From positions 764,257,413 through 764,317,412 of the forward strand of contig NC_081414.1 of assembly GCF_030272615.1 (NCBI RefSeq): DNA of 60,000 bases, written 5' to 3'. Position 1 is the first letter of the stretch. Every line of letters starts with the position of its first letter. Shown here piece after piece: positions 13,030 to 24,540 of the stretch. A program made the position numbers and the translations under genes. The notes below the pieces were generated by a model, which worked only from the letters and a program-made list of their open reading frames with translations, ran no database searches and was not told where the DNA came from. The DNA is from Cryptomeria japonica. Its lineage: Eukaryota > Streptophyta > Pinopsida > Cupressales > Cupressaceae.

Positions 13030-13428
13030 GCCAATCTATGCCAAGTATGATGCCATAAGATCTGAGTGGTGTAACTCTAAGGTCTACTAAGGTGGTGGTA
13101 TTACCAATCTGGAGCTGACATCCCCTAACCTCTTATTCCACTGACACTCTAGCCCCTGAAGTTAACTCCACTTCCCAACTGACACCTTGCCTAATTGCCA
13201 CTAGCCTGTAACGCTCAACAACCAATGGAGATATAAAGGAGTCAGTAGTTCCCGAGTCAAACAATATGGAAACACTGATAGCACTGATCATACCTGCAAC
13301 CTCTATAACTGTGGCCTGGTGCTCTACCTGGCGGTTGTCAACCGTTGAGAAGACCCTGTGGAACTTGCCCATATCCCCAACCGTAGGCTTTGATGCTGTC
13401 ATCCTCTGACTGCCTGCCATATGACCCT
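13030..13428 (-). pseudogene. Chromovirus aspartic protease
   Basis: ILFDSGTTDSFIS is the retropepsin active-site motif (DSG-T), preceded by the beta strand VAGMISAISVS and followed by the flap region. It cuts the Gag-Pol polyprotein. The frame is continuous with the gag zinc knuckle upstream; a stop follows SGARVSVE at 13133. Later residues GIILGIDWL in the same frame match the C-terminal hydrophobic loop (IIGMDWL type). Confidence 0.85.
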
Positions 13429-14731
13429 GTGGAAACTCTCTCGCCACATGCCCCATGGCTCCACATGTGAAACAAGCACCACGTGCCTAAAATTGTACGC
13501 CCTGAGGCCTAGAGAAAGACTGTCCACCTGTCCTGCTCGGACCACTGTACCCACCCTTGGAGGACTGCTGAGTCCTCGTCGGAGGTGTGTAAGGAACCTG
13601 GGGTCGCTGATCTCGCCTCGGTCCCTGAGTCTACCACTGCTTGGGCTTTAAGCCCTACTCACTCTGCGGAGGCCTCTGCCTCTGGTTCTATTGTGACCAC
13701 TCAGGAGGAGGGGTTTTGGAAAACCCTGATGTATGTCTGCTATTACTCTTCCAATGGGGTTTCTGAAACCTGTATGTCTGAGGTATAGGGTTTCAGTTTT
13801 GGAACCGATCCCTCATGTCCTGTGGCCTGACATGAATTTCCTTTGCTATCAAGGCCTTCTCCATGACAACTTGAAGGCTTCCTGGAGTGGCCATCCTCAC
13901 CGGTCCTGCTATCCTAACATTCAGTCCCCTGATAAAACGGTTGACAAGAAGCTTCTCGTCCTTCAGGTAATCAACATATGGTAAGAACTCGAAGAAATTT
14001 CTCTCATACTAGGTCACTGAGAGACCCTTTTGCTGGAGGTCGTGGAACTCATCTACCTTACGCTACCTATAATTCTCTGACTGGTATCTCTCCCTGAACC
14101 TCTCTGTAAAAATCTCCCATGTGAGAGTGTTTGCAACTAGGCCACACTTGTATTCCTCCTGTTTCCACCATGTGGAGGTCGTTCCTCTCAAAAGGTGAAG
14201 TGCTACTCGTGCCTTCAAATTTCTCTCGTAGGAGCGCAATGTAAAGCACCTATCTAGGCTCAAAAGCCAAGCACCAACTTCTACCCTGTCGGTAGATCCC
14301 CCAAAAGATGGTGGCTGAAGGCGCAAAACCTCTCTGATCAGATCCCCTGGATCATGATGTGATCTCTCATAATACACTGGTGCTGTTACCGGAGGTGGTC
14401 CGGGTAGGTGAATGGACTCAGGCTCATGCTCAGCTTGACCCTCTAAGGAATTAGGAGGTGGAATCCTACTCCATTCCCTAATCATTGATCTATGACTCCC
14501 TGAGTTCTGGTTTTCTACCTGATGGTCAACTGCTGGGAACCTATCCTGCACTATCCCTATCAGGTTCTAAAGCGCTAATAAGATGTCTCGGTTTGGGTCA
14601 ACTGGTCACTCGGGAGGAGCCTCTGGGTTCCTTTCCGGAACCAATTCCTCCCTATCAACATCTTTGCATGCCATGCACGCACACCGAGGACCCCTACCGT
14701 GCTTGCGAGCTTGTTGCATAGTCGGAGGCAT
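13429..14731 (-). pseudogene. Chromovirus Gag with zinc knuckle
   Basis: The frame opens at an ATG (minus strand, 14731), 115 bases after the primer site, and starts MPPTMQQARKHGRG. The capsid domain at 14063-14551 is the Retrotrans_gag type (LQPPSFGGSTDRVEVGAWLL, ARVALHLLRGTTSTWWKQE, FTERFRERYQSENYR). A Gln/Pro/Arg-rich stretch and one CCHC knuckle (CFTCGAMGHVAREF) follow. The last knuckle Cys is Phe here, so zinc binding is probably lost. Gag packages the element's RNA. At least five stops lie in this frame. Confidence 0.85.
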
Positions 14732-14845
14732 CCTTATGAGAAAATAGAATAAAATGAAATAAATAAATAATTTTGAAAAAAAAAAAATTAATTAAATAAT
14801 TAAAGCAAAACGTAATGGAGAAAGGTTCCTAGTGTTGGAAACCTT

Positions 14846-14857
14846 GCTCTGATACCA
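14846..14857 (-). other. Primer binding site, tRNA-iMet type
   Basis: On the minus strand TGGTATCAGAGC lies three bases after the 5' LTR. This is the standard plant primer site complementary to the 3' end of initiator tRNA-Met. Confidence 0.9.
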
Positions 14858-15371
14858 AAATGTCATGCCCAAGCTTTTGGGCAAAAACGAAACAACAATT
14901 TTTTTTTTAAACATCCTAATAAGACTAAATGTGCTATAAATAAAGATGCAATAATTAAGTCTTGTCTTAACTATGATTTAACTCTGGAAATTAAAAGAGT
15001 TGTTTACTAAAGTCAAACTAATTAACTTAATCAAGCATGCGAAAATAAATTAAATGCGGAAAAATAACTCTCCAAAAGAATCATTATTATTTCATTAATT
15101 AATAAATTAATTTCAACAATAATCTGCAATTAAATTGACAAGGGATATTAATAATCTCAAATAATCTTTTAACTGCTCTAGATATTGAGCAATAAAAATA
15201 AAGCGTCTAAAATTGGACAAGGGGGCCAAGCAAGTTCATAATATAAATTGCCCTATTAAAATTTATTTAATGGTAGCCAAACAATTAATCCCATAAGACC
15301 TAATTATTTGCAATAGTCTTTTATTAATACTTATTAATAAAAATTAAACCAAAAAGATTTCAACTTAAACA

Positions 15372-15372
<1 letters not shown>

Positions 15373-15432
<60 letters not shown>
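15373..15432. repeat. (AC)n microsatellite
   Basis: About 29 AC units, longer than in the left LTR. Confidence 0.9.
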
Positions 15433-15435
<3 letters not shown>

Positions 15436-15549
15436 AACTATATATATTTACATATATAAGAATATTAAAACTAGTTGACTTAAAAAATAAAATAATAATA
15501 TAATTTTTTCCAAAAATCTATGGGAATACCCTATTCAAAATTTGCATAG

Positions 15550-15554
15550 GGTTT
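15550..15554. repeat. Target-site duplication GGTTT, left copy
   Basis: The same GGTTT occurs at 27219-27223. Only one copy exists at the uninterrupted homologous position of the left chromovirus LTR (near 5992), so the interval 15555-27218 was added there. Confidence 0.85.
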
Positions 15555-18500
15555 TGTTAGTGAACAGATTTTTGCTCTTTGTATTTAAATGATTAATTGT
15601 AAAACTCTGTTACCTTCTTTTAAGAACAAATGGTTCACTGAATAGTTGGGTAGGCGTTTGTTCAAATCACCTCCCTCTGAATTTTTGCCTAGGTACAGCT
15701 CCCTATCTAGATTTCTCATAAAATATGTTTTTGTTTTTATATTTATATCCAAATGAAAAGATTTTAACCAAAAAGCATATAAGGTTGCATATTTCATTCC
15801 TGGATGAAAGGCTATAACTTTCCTCATATCTCATAAATAATGGATACTATCTTCTTAATTTTCAAAGTATGTAACTACAGCAACTGAAACAAAGTTCAAT
15901 ATACTTCTTCCAAATAAAGACGAATAGATTCAAAGAAAATGAATCCACCCACAAACATGAATCTTTTCCAGAGTAAACAACACATTCAAAGGAAAGAACA
16001 TCAGAGGAATAATGAAAAAATGTAATGAAATAATCAAATACTGTTACTTGATCGGATGAACATATGCAAAGACATGTTATCTATTCAGATTCAAAATACA
16101 CAAATCTTTCTTCTCCCCAAAAACAATATGATTAGATTTCATATATATATCTTTATGTAATCAAAGACACAATGATACATCTGCCAATCTTTTTCCACCA
16201 CAGATCTCAACCATCTAATTCCTCCTTTGATTAAGAACAGAAAATATCAAAACAAACACAACTCCAAGTTTTTTTCAAAATCAGTTACTAAAATCTAACC
16301 CTGCTACCATCGGTTCTACTTAATTTATAGTCTAAACGGGGGGGTCTCCCTGAAAACTCGACCACTCCTCGATAAAACAGTTACGAAACCAATAGAAATT
16401 ATTTTGGGACAGTTGTCCCGAAGTTTTTGCATAACTATGAAAAATGTTTTTAAAAATAAAGAAAACTAGCCCAAAGCGGATGCATTATGTCATATTTCAT
16501 CATCATTCTCTTCTCCGTCTTCACGAGCGTCATGAGCAGCCATGAGTTCCTGAATCATTGATTAGCTTGGGACTTTCATTGCATTAAGTTTAACCTTTGC
16601 CACCTCTTTATTCCACTTGTGTTGCACCATCTTCTCTGAGTGCTTCGGTAGTTGATCATTCCCAATGAAAACCATAGATTTGATCCTAGCCACTTTGGTT
16701 ATATCATCCGGTGTGAAACTACTCCTAACTCTGATCTTCTCCATGTTCAACCGGAAAGACTTGACTGCTTCCTATGTACTTAACCCATAGATTCCTAGTT
16801 CCCAGTCATGATTGGGATTAACCACTTTATTATCTTTAACTATACTGCTCTGCAAATCCTAGAGTTCATAGACTGAGGTTTTTGCATCCGTAATTACCAA
16901 CTGAAAGGTGAGCACCCACCACATGATAGTTTTCTTTAGCATGAAAAGTTGGCAATCATCAGATACCAGCTTGATTGAATGTTTTGTCAGAAATATGGTA
17001 GTTCCATACTCTTCAATTTTGGTAAACAGAGGCAGGACATTTTGCCATTTGTGCTCTTCTTTCTCCCATGGTACAAGCTGATTTTGGATTTCGGAAATCA
17101 GGCTCTGTACCTCATCACACAACTTCTGGGAGTTGGAAATGTATTTTTCACCATCTTTGATTACTTGTTCAATCCATTTTTCAACCGCTTCAGCGATGCT
17201 CTTAGCCCATTGAACTTGATTCATCAACTTCTTGTTTTTCGGAGAAGTTGGGTCAAAATTCTCAGTGGCATGGGATATTGGAATTGCTCCAAGGCAATCA
17301 ATGCTATCGATGAACTGAGCCAAAAAACTTATATGTCTTTTAAGTTCTCTTTTCTCCCGTCCATCCTTCTCAGACTGGGTAAGCATTTTCTTCGCTGACA
17401 CTTGGAAAAAATGGTTATCTGTATCCCTGCTCATCTTTCCCAACTCTACTTTTGTGATTTCAAAATCATCAGAACCGACCTCTTTGTTCTCATCTTTCGA
17501 TTTGTAAGAGGCAATTTCCGCTGTCCATTAACCAGTTTCCTCATCATTGTTTAGGTGCGCGGTGGTCTTGAACCTCTTTGGCTTCGGATTCTTCTCAGAG
17601 TGCTTGGCAACCATCTCCTGAAGTGGAATGGTCACAGGAAGAAAGCTCCTTTTCTTGTTCACTGAGGTTGTTAACCATTTAGGAGTTGCAGCAGAATGAG
17701 AAGTTCCTTCAATCATCTTTGGGGGTGGCGTCATAGCCATAGTCATTATTTGGGAGTCTAGAGCACAAGCAACTTCACCATCCAAATATTCAATTTCAAA
17801 GATCTAAGCTTCAAGCACGACATCTTTTACTCACATATCCTTGACCTGGTCCATCCTCCTCTGGGTGACACTACATGATCGAGTATGCCGAGGGGTACTG
17901 AAATCCAGAGTTGGGCTAGGTCTGCGTCTAGGCTGAGCCGACTTGATTTCCTTACCTGCACAAACAGGAGCACTGTTAGAAGGACATTTTGGTGAAGAGA
18001 TACTTATCGTAGAAAGGGACTTGGTGTCTAGCTTCATTGCTTTCTTCTTGACCACCCATGCCACGTTTCTGTCTAGAACTCGTATATAGCAAAAGCATGG
18101 GAACTGGATGTAAAAGCTTCCGAACTTCTTTATCAAGGACTGTGCATCATCTGAAATCTGCTTGGCTTTTGTACCTTTCAGTTCATGACACATATCGCCC
18201 AGGAATGCATTATGTACCCTTCTGAAATCTTGTAGGGCATTGTCTTTTTGTAGCATTGGATAAAACTCATACACCGGAACATCTTCCTTAGTGGGCTGCT
18301 TGGGTATACTCGTTAACTCCTTGACACAAGCTAGACAATACAAAAGATACAAGGACATGAAGAAGTTTTGTTGAAATTGCTTGGCTAGACTCAACTGCTC
18401 TCTCATCGAATCAGCAATTAACTCCGCCCAATCCAAATATTGTTTTCCTTCCAAAACTAATTGTACATAGCAATATATCCAATCATCAAAGCTATAAGCT

Positions 18501-19974
18501 TTGGCAGAACCTCTGGCTCGATGCAACAAAAGCATTACATCGTGGATATGTGGCAACATGTGGTTCTTGTTAGGATTTTTAGGTAGTCTAGAACCACCTC
18601 TCTGAGGGACCTTCAACTAGAACTTCGCCACATTATTCCTGTGTCCGGCTCTATCTGCATTGAACTCACTAATTGACTGAGCAGGGGAGAAATTAGAAAA
18701 TTGATAATCCGGTATCTTGAACACTGAAGCAATCACTTCGCGGTTAATGGCAAGAAGGGTTTTACCATTATCCCTTTTAATAGTGTCAGATACAGGGTCA
18801 TATCTGGCAATACACTCCCGAACCAGCTCTGGACAAGGAATTGCTGGAGGAAAGGCTGCGGCTTCTAAAAGTCCACTACTCAAAATCTATATACAAAAAG
18901 ACTTATCAACACCCTTGAACACCCTTTCTTTCAAATCTTCAAGGTTCTCACCCTTCAGGTCAATATCACTAGCTATGGCTTTTGTGGATGCCATGCTAAA
19001 GACGTTTCCAAACAAATGCAGGGTGGACTTCATGATTTCAAAACAAGAAACCTAAACTTGATTGCAGTGAAACCTTCTGTATGAGAGAAAATGCAAGGGA
19101 AAACACTAGAGAAAATAAGGAAAGACTCACCTTCACAACTGTATAATCGGACGACGACTAGCAGCAAGAAAGACTCCTATCCAGGGAAAATATAAACAAA
19201 AATCCAGCAGCAAGTAGCAAACGCAGAACACAAATGATTTTCATACCTTATTGAGAAAGGTAATAATAAAGACACATTAAATGCAATGATTTCACAATTT
19301 CATTCCAAATGCAGCAAATTGGTAGATTAGACCCCCGCACGCATGCATTGAATGCATGGTGGCGTACTTTAAGAAACTGCTAGTTCCCGAAATGTTCACT
19401 TACTTTGAAAAAGCCAAAGAATGACATCATTTTACAATATGGTTCTGCCTTTCCGTATTTAGCAATAAATGCACTTCTCGAAACATTAGAAACTACGGGA
19501 CCCAACAACATTGAACCCGTATGAACATCTTGAACTAACTTCTTGAGTGTTCAAGTAGTTCAAGATGTACGCCGCGTCAAATTGTTGACCACTTTGCCGT
19601 GTTGAACACGTTGAACATATTTGAACCCTTTGAACTCAGTTCAACATGTTCAACACAAATGTTATATCACCGAACAGGAAAAACTTTATTAAAGAGCCGA
19701 TGCAAAAACTTAGAGAAAATGTTAGTACGAGGAACCTTTTCTAAACACCTTGGAACCTATTGAACCAAAATGAACATCTTGAACCCGGTTCAGAACGGTT
19801 CGACGTGTTCAAGGAGTTCAATGAATTATCTAAACTTGACTTAAATGACTAGAGAAAGGATTTGAGGCCACATTTTAAGACTTGAACCAAGGTAATAAGG
19901 TATGAACTAGGACTCCAACATAAAAAGGAAAAGATGACCCACTCTCGCCATGAAGAATAAATGACGCGGTAACA
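15555..19974 (-). repeat. Left (3') LTR of the Tat-like element, containing an ORF
   Basis: Bounded by TGTTAGTG at the outer end and CGGTAACA at the inner end, 4,420 bp. The part from about 17838 to 19974 is repeated at 24552-27218. The outer 2.3 kb has no partner because the other LTR is truncated. It carries a long minus-strand reading frame. The sequence just inside, at 19975 on, is a poor polypurine tract. Confidence 0.8.
16490..19033 (-). pseudogene. LTR-encoded ORF of unknown function (left copy)
   Basis: A single frame on the minus strand from an ATG at 19033 (MKSTLHLFGNVFSMAS) to a TGA at 16490, nearly 850 codons, with several in-frame stops: TAG near 18884, TAG near 18617, and others near 17831, 17528, 16859 and 16562. 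The N-terminal half is globular (KTLLAINREVIASVFKIPDY, KAYSFDDWIYCYVQLVLEGK). The middle is basic and Ser/Pro-rich (AQPRRRPSPTLDF). The C-terminal third has a helical region (ENFDPTSPKNKKLMNQVQW, ISEIQNQLVPWEKEEHKWQ). I recognise no catalytic domain. A 530-bp deletion near 18078 removes a segment present in the other copy. It lies entirely inside the LTR, which is unusual. Confidence 0.65.
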
Positions 19975-20123
19975 TTGGCTTTGACTGGGGATTGTATTTT
20001 TCAAAGGAAAATGCAAAGAACTCACAGACTCTGGTTTCACAAAACATAAAACAAAGGGGAAAGGGTTAAGGGCACAACCAAAAATACCTAGACTACTATG
20101 TACAAGTGACTCAAAAATTGGAT
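19975..20123. other. Non-coding link between integrase and 3' LTR
   Basis: About 150 bases between the integrase stop and the LTR. A purine-rich plus-strand primer would be expected on the minus strand next to 19974; what is seen there (CAATCCCCAGTCAAAGCCAA) is only weakly purine-rich. Confidence 0.4.
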
Positions 20124-22095
20124 TTACAATTTATAGAGCTTGAGATCTTGCCCATTGTAGGTATAAGGCATGATCGTTCCGTCAGCATAGCTGAGTCTGA
20201 ATGCATTTTGTCCTACTACTTCACAAATTCTGAAAGGACCTTTCCACAATGAATCAAACTTGCTGTGAGCACCTTTAGACTCTCTCCTTTTGTTCCATAG
20301 TAGCACCTCATCTCCTACTAGGAAACCTCTTGGTCGAGCTCGCATGTCAAAAATCCTCTTTACTCGGCTCTGATGTTCTGAAATCCTATCCACCAGCAAA
20401 TCTCTCTCTTCTTCTAACTTTGTCAAATACATGATTCTTTTCTCCAAAGCATTTTGAAAGAAGGAATCTTCCACTACTGTTTGCAGCTTGGTTGCTGATA
20501 ACTCCAGCGGCAAAGAAAGTTTCACTCCTACACCATACACAAGTTCAAAAGGTGCCATTCCAATAGCCCTCTTGGGTGTGGTTCTGTCCGCCCATAAAGC
20601 CTCATATAACTTCTTATGCCAATTCCTAGCAATCTCGTCAACTAGCTTCTTCATGATGACTATCAAATTCTTGTTGCTAGATTCGGCCAAGCCATTGCCC
20701 TGTGGAAAATAATCAGAAGAATGTGAGAGGGAAATCTGATGATCATAGCAAAACACGATCAACTCTTCGAAGAAGAAATATGATGCATTATCTGTCGCAA
20801 TTTTTTGGGGAACCCCAAAACGAACTAGGATGTAATCCATGAGAAAACTACACACAATCTCCGAGTTGGCCTTTTTGGTGGGAATGGCCTCTACCCACTT
20901 TGTAAAGTAGTCAGTTGCTGTCAAAATATACATGTGACCCGCACTGGAATGAGGGTTTATTGGGCCTATGAAATCAATGCCCCACTGTTTGGAAGGTTCA
21001 TCCATCACTACAGGCCTTAGAGGCAGTGCTGCTAAATGTGACTTTCCAGAAAACAATTGACATTTTTCACATTCTTTTACATAAATGTAGGCATCCCGAA
21101 ACATGCTGAGCCAATAAAAACAATTTCTTAGAATTTTGAAAGTGGTAACAGATGATGAGAAGTTCCCACCACAAACCTCTCCATGATAAGCTTCTAGGAG
21201 CTTTTGCTGTTGAGGTTTATCTACACACCTTAGGTATGTTCCATCTAAACCCTTTTTGTATAGAACATCCTGCCAAATTACATAGTTTGCAGCTTTTAAT
21301 TTTAAATTCCTTTGTTCTTTAGCCAATAGATGATTTGGGCAACTACCATAAGTTAAGTAGTTGGCCACATCTGAGAACCAAGTATCCTGCAATCCAACAA
21401 AAAGAGTTAATGGTAACTCCACTTCAGTTTCCACCTCATTTTCTGCTATCAACCTGCATAAGCCCTGCCCTTTAATTGTCTTCGTAGGGCAAATATCTAA
21501 GTCATACTCCTGGATTTTCGTCACCCATGTTGCTCTCTTATTTAGTCCAACCTCCTGCTGAGTCAAAATGCTTTTCATGGCTGAATCTGGAACAAAAACT
21601 ACAGAGTGAGAATGTAGGATATAGTATCGAAACTGTTTCACGGCTTTTACAACAGCATATGCATGCTTCTCCATAGGTGAATATTTGAGCTCATGCTTCT
21701 TGAGCGGAGTACTTGTGACCGCTATAGGAATTTCAGCCCCATGTTCATCCAATTGCAACATAATCCCAGACATAGTATGGTCTGATGCATAACAATACAG
21801 AATGAAGTCTTTCATGAAATCTGGATTAACAAGAGTGGGCGCATTTGCAACTGATCCTTTAATTTTCTCAAAAGCATTTTTGGCCTCTTCGGTCCACTTG
21901 AAAGGATGTTGCTCACTTAGCAAGCCAACAATGTGTTTTGTGGTCTCAACAAACTCTGGAACAAATCTCCTCAAGAAATTCACTTGACTAAAGAACGATC
22001 TTACTCCAGTCCAGCTAGAGGGTAAACTGAGACGCTGAATTGCATTAACCCTCTTGGGATCAATCTTGACTCCCTCTTTTGAGACAATATAACAA
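20124..22095 (-). pseudogene. Tat-like RNase H and integrase (uninterrupted segment)
   Basis: About 650 codons without a stop, shifted in frame from the RT upstream. The gypsy RNase H has FKWTEEAKNAFEKIK, LYCYASDHTMSGIML, SPMEKHAYAVVKAVKQF and FVPDSAM, but ends IKGQGLCRLIAE where an Asp is expected. Integrase follows: zinc region AYHGEVCGGNFSSS...CEKCQ (second His is Asn), catalytic Asp in WGIDFIGPI, Asp in ATDNASYFFFEEL, and Glu in NGLAESSNKNL. The C-terminal block is FDSLWKGPFRICEVVGQNAF, ending QDLKLYKL. No chromodomain follows, as expected for Tat/Athila elements. The run of intact codons contrasts with the decay upstream. Confidence 0.9.
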
Positions 22096-23195
22096 TTATC
22101 CCTCCGCGACGCAAAAAACTGATTTCTTAGGATTCAGAGAAATCTCGTGCTCACGATAATGCTGTAATACTGCACTCAAATCCCGGAAATGATCTGTCCT
22201 TTTTTTTGAAAACACTGTGAGGTCATCCAGATAAACTACAATTATTCTGTCTTGAAAATCCTTGAAAGAGGAATCCATAGCCCTTTGAAAAGTGGCTTCA
22301 ACATTTATTAAACCAAAAGGCATGCGGTTGTATGCGAATGTTCCCCATGGAGTGATGAATGCTATCTTGTGCTGCTCATGCTCTGCTACAGATATCTGGT
22401 TATAACTAGAAAAACCATCCAACATCGACATCATCTCCGACCCAGACACTGTCTGTAAAATGTGACCCATATTTGGTAAGGCGTAGTTGTCCTTCAGGCT
22501 TTCTTGATTCAAATTTCAAAAATCGACATAGATACAAATTTCCCCATTTTTTTTTCTTATGGGCACAATGTTAGCTATCCAGGTGGAATGGTGGATTGGA
22601 TATATGATTCGGGCCTTAAGCATTTTCTCAACTTCCTTAGAAATTGCATCCACCATGATGGGATTAAAGTTCCTCAATTTTTGCCTAAAAGGAGATATGC
22701 CTAGCTTCAATGGGATCTGATGTTGAAAATGTCAATTTCTAAACTCCTTCAGATCGTCATAAGACCAAGCAAAAACATCAATGTACTCCTTAAGCAATGT
22801 ACCAAGTGCTCTCTTTTCCTCTATAGAACAACACCTGCCGATTGTCACTTCTTTTGGATTAGCTTCATCTCCCAAATTTATTTTCTCACAATTTCCTTTC
22901 CCGTCATCCTTGGGAACTTTGTTACCTATGAATGCGTCATCTCTGGTGAAAAATCTCTCCAGTGTCACTAACCCCTTTGGAATTTTGTTACCTTTAAGCT
23001 GAATAAAGCTATTTGTAGGATCTACCTTTGGGTCTGGACTGAACTCTTTGCAAACATTCTCAGAGCCTTCAAAATATGACTGAGAAAATGATTGAGCACA
23101 TTCTAGGAAATCTTTGATCTGTGCATCTACATCAAAAACCTGCCAATGATCTACATTATCAGAAACACTGGGCCTGTAGATCATTTCAATCCTAT
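22096..23195 (-). pseudogene. Tat-like reverse transcriptase and linker
   Basis: In frame with protease and the extra RNase H. A linker (22732-23195) ends GTLLKEYIDVFAWSYDDLK, the standard motif before RT in this lineage. RT follows: MVDAISKEVEKMLKARIIYP, MLDGFSSYNQISVAEHE (first catalytic Asp), FAYNRMPFGLINVEATFQRA, and IIVVYLDDLTVFSKK with both catalytic aspartates. Stops: TGA after EFRN and TGA after IYVDF, both explainable by single G-to-A or C-to-T changes. The frame is lost after SVFCVAEG near 22100. Confidence 0.88.
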
Positions 23196-23697
23196 ATGAG
23201 TTATCTTTAAAATCCGGATGTGGTAATAAAAGTGAGGTAGACACGGCCAATGAATCTGCCCTACTATTTTGTTCCCTCAGAATTGCTTCAATCGAGAAGG
23301 CATCAAAGAATTATAACTCATCCCAAACTCTATTCCTGTAATGCCTCAACCTGTCATTCTTAACCATATAGACATTCCTCACATGCCTAACTATTAACTC
23401 TGCATCACCTTTGACTTTAAGCAACTTAATTCCTTTACATTTAGCCTCACTTAATCCCAATAATAGTGTCTCATATTCAGCAGTATTATTAGTGTTTTTA
23501 AAATCCAACTTGAAGGAAAAGGGGAAAATATTACCAGTTGGTGACAGCAAAACCACCCCTGCTCCAGAATCGGAGTTAGCGCAGCTTCCATCAAACTCCA
23601 TCTGCCATAGTCCATCAAGTTCATCAGTTGCCTCATTCATTTTCTTTTCACCAGGTGCAAGGACAAGATAGTTTCCAAACTCACACTCCTGAAACAA
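23196..23697 (-). pseudogene. Additional (archaeal-type) RNase H located before RT
   Basis: A complete RNase H fold pattern: LWQMEFDGSCANSDSGAGVV (first Asp), FKNTNNTAEYETLLLGLSEA (Glu), LKVKGDAELIVRHVRNVY (second Asp) and REQNSRADSLA (final Asp), with one TAA after VWDEL. In Tat/Ogre elements an extra RNase H of this type supplements the gypsy enzyme, usually placed between RNase H and integrase in the elements I know. Here it lies between protease and RT. All four acidic positions are kept, whereas the downstream gypsy RNase H looks weaker. Confidence 0.85.
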
Positions 23698-23769
23698 AAT
23701 CTGGGCTTTCGGGTTATCTGAGGGAAATACAGTATACTTATTCTTGGGTTCAGGTTCAAGCTTGATTTT

Positions 23770-24510
23770 CTAGTTTCCAAGGGGAATAACGACTTCAGAC
23801 CAGTCCATTTTGTTTTCACCTCCAAGATCCTTGCAAAATGTCCTACTCAGGAGCATTCCATAACTCGCCGGAATATCGGTAGCCAGTATAGTTAATCTTA
23901 CTCTTTGGTTTGGGCACGCTGCCAGCACTGCCTGGACGTCCTTTACTTGACCAATAAGAGGAACCTGTTTTCCATCCATTGAAAAGCATCTCCCAAATGT
24001 TTTAGTAAGGGTTAAACCTAAAGATTTAGCCATAGGAGAAGGCATTATATTGTCTGAAGCCCTTGAGTCAATTATGCAATTACTTAACTTTTGGCCATTT
24101 AGGAGAAGGGAAATATAGAAAGGTTCAGGTTTCAGAATCTCGACCTCATGCCCAGACCTTGTATCATGAAAAGCATAGGGATCTACCAGATTAGCTAATG
24201 AGCAGGGGATAAATGAAGACCCTTCTGCAGCAGCTAAATCACTACTTTCCATACACCCATGTACTTGAGACTCTGAAAAGGAATCCCCTTTAACGTATTT
24301 GACTAGTTTATCCAACTCTTTTGGGTTAAGCTTTAAATACTCAGTGGTAGGTAGTTGAATGGTAGAAGCCTTACAGAATTCGATGATATCAAAGGAGGAA
24401 GAAGAGGAAGAGCTCTTATGATCTTCATGGTTTCTTTGCAAAATCTTAAACTCAGGAACCTTTGAAAAACTATTTCCTGGGAGATCTTTGCCTTTGAAAT
24501 TGTTTCTAGA
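23770..24510 (-). pseudogene. Tat-like aspartic protease region
   Basis: The frame is open from about 24510 (SFLNPSRNNFKGKDLPGN). It contains a Ser run, a linker, and the retropepsin core: PFYISLLLNGQKLSNCIIDS then RASDNIMPSPMAKSLGL. The active-site motif reads DSRA where the family has DSGA, so the catalytic loop is broken by one G-to-A-type change. The C-terminal hydrophobic block is DIPASYGMLLSRTF. No gag or zinc knuckle lies upstream; the sequence jumps directly into the LTR ORF at about 24545. Confidence 0.8.
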
Positions 24511-24540
24511 AGGGTTCAGAAAGGAAGAAGGCTAGGAGGT

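Larger units (their letters stand above)
14861..15554 (-). repeat. Right (5') LTR of chromovirus, segment 1
   Basis: Matches 5267 onward in the left LTR nearly base for base. It lacks a segment of the left copy around 5582-5640 and ends in GGTTT at 15550-15554, where the Tat-like element inserted. Confidence 0.9.

Noticed and set aside
14846-14857. Possible tRNA gene because of tRNA-like sequence (also at 48990 and 54822)
   Set aside because: Only the 12-base 3' complement of initiator tRNA-Met is present; these are primer binding sites next to LTRs.
15373-15432. Regular short repeats that might suggest a repeat array with spacers
   Set aside because: Pure dinucleotide repeat; no spacers. 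No CRISPR-like array is present, as expected in plant nuclear DNA.
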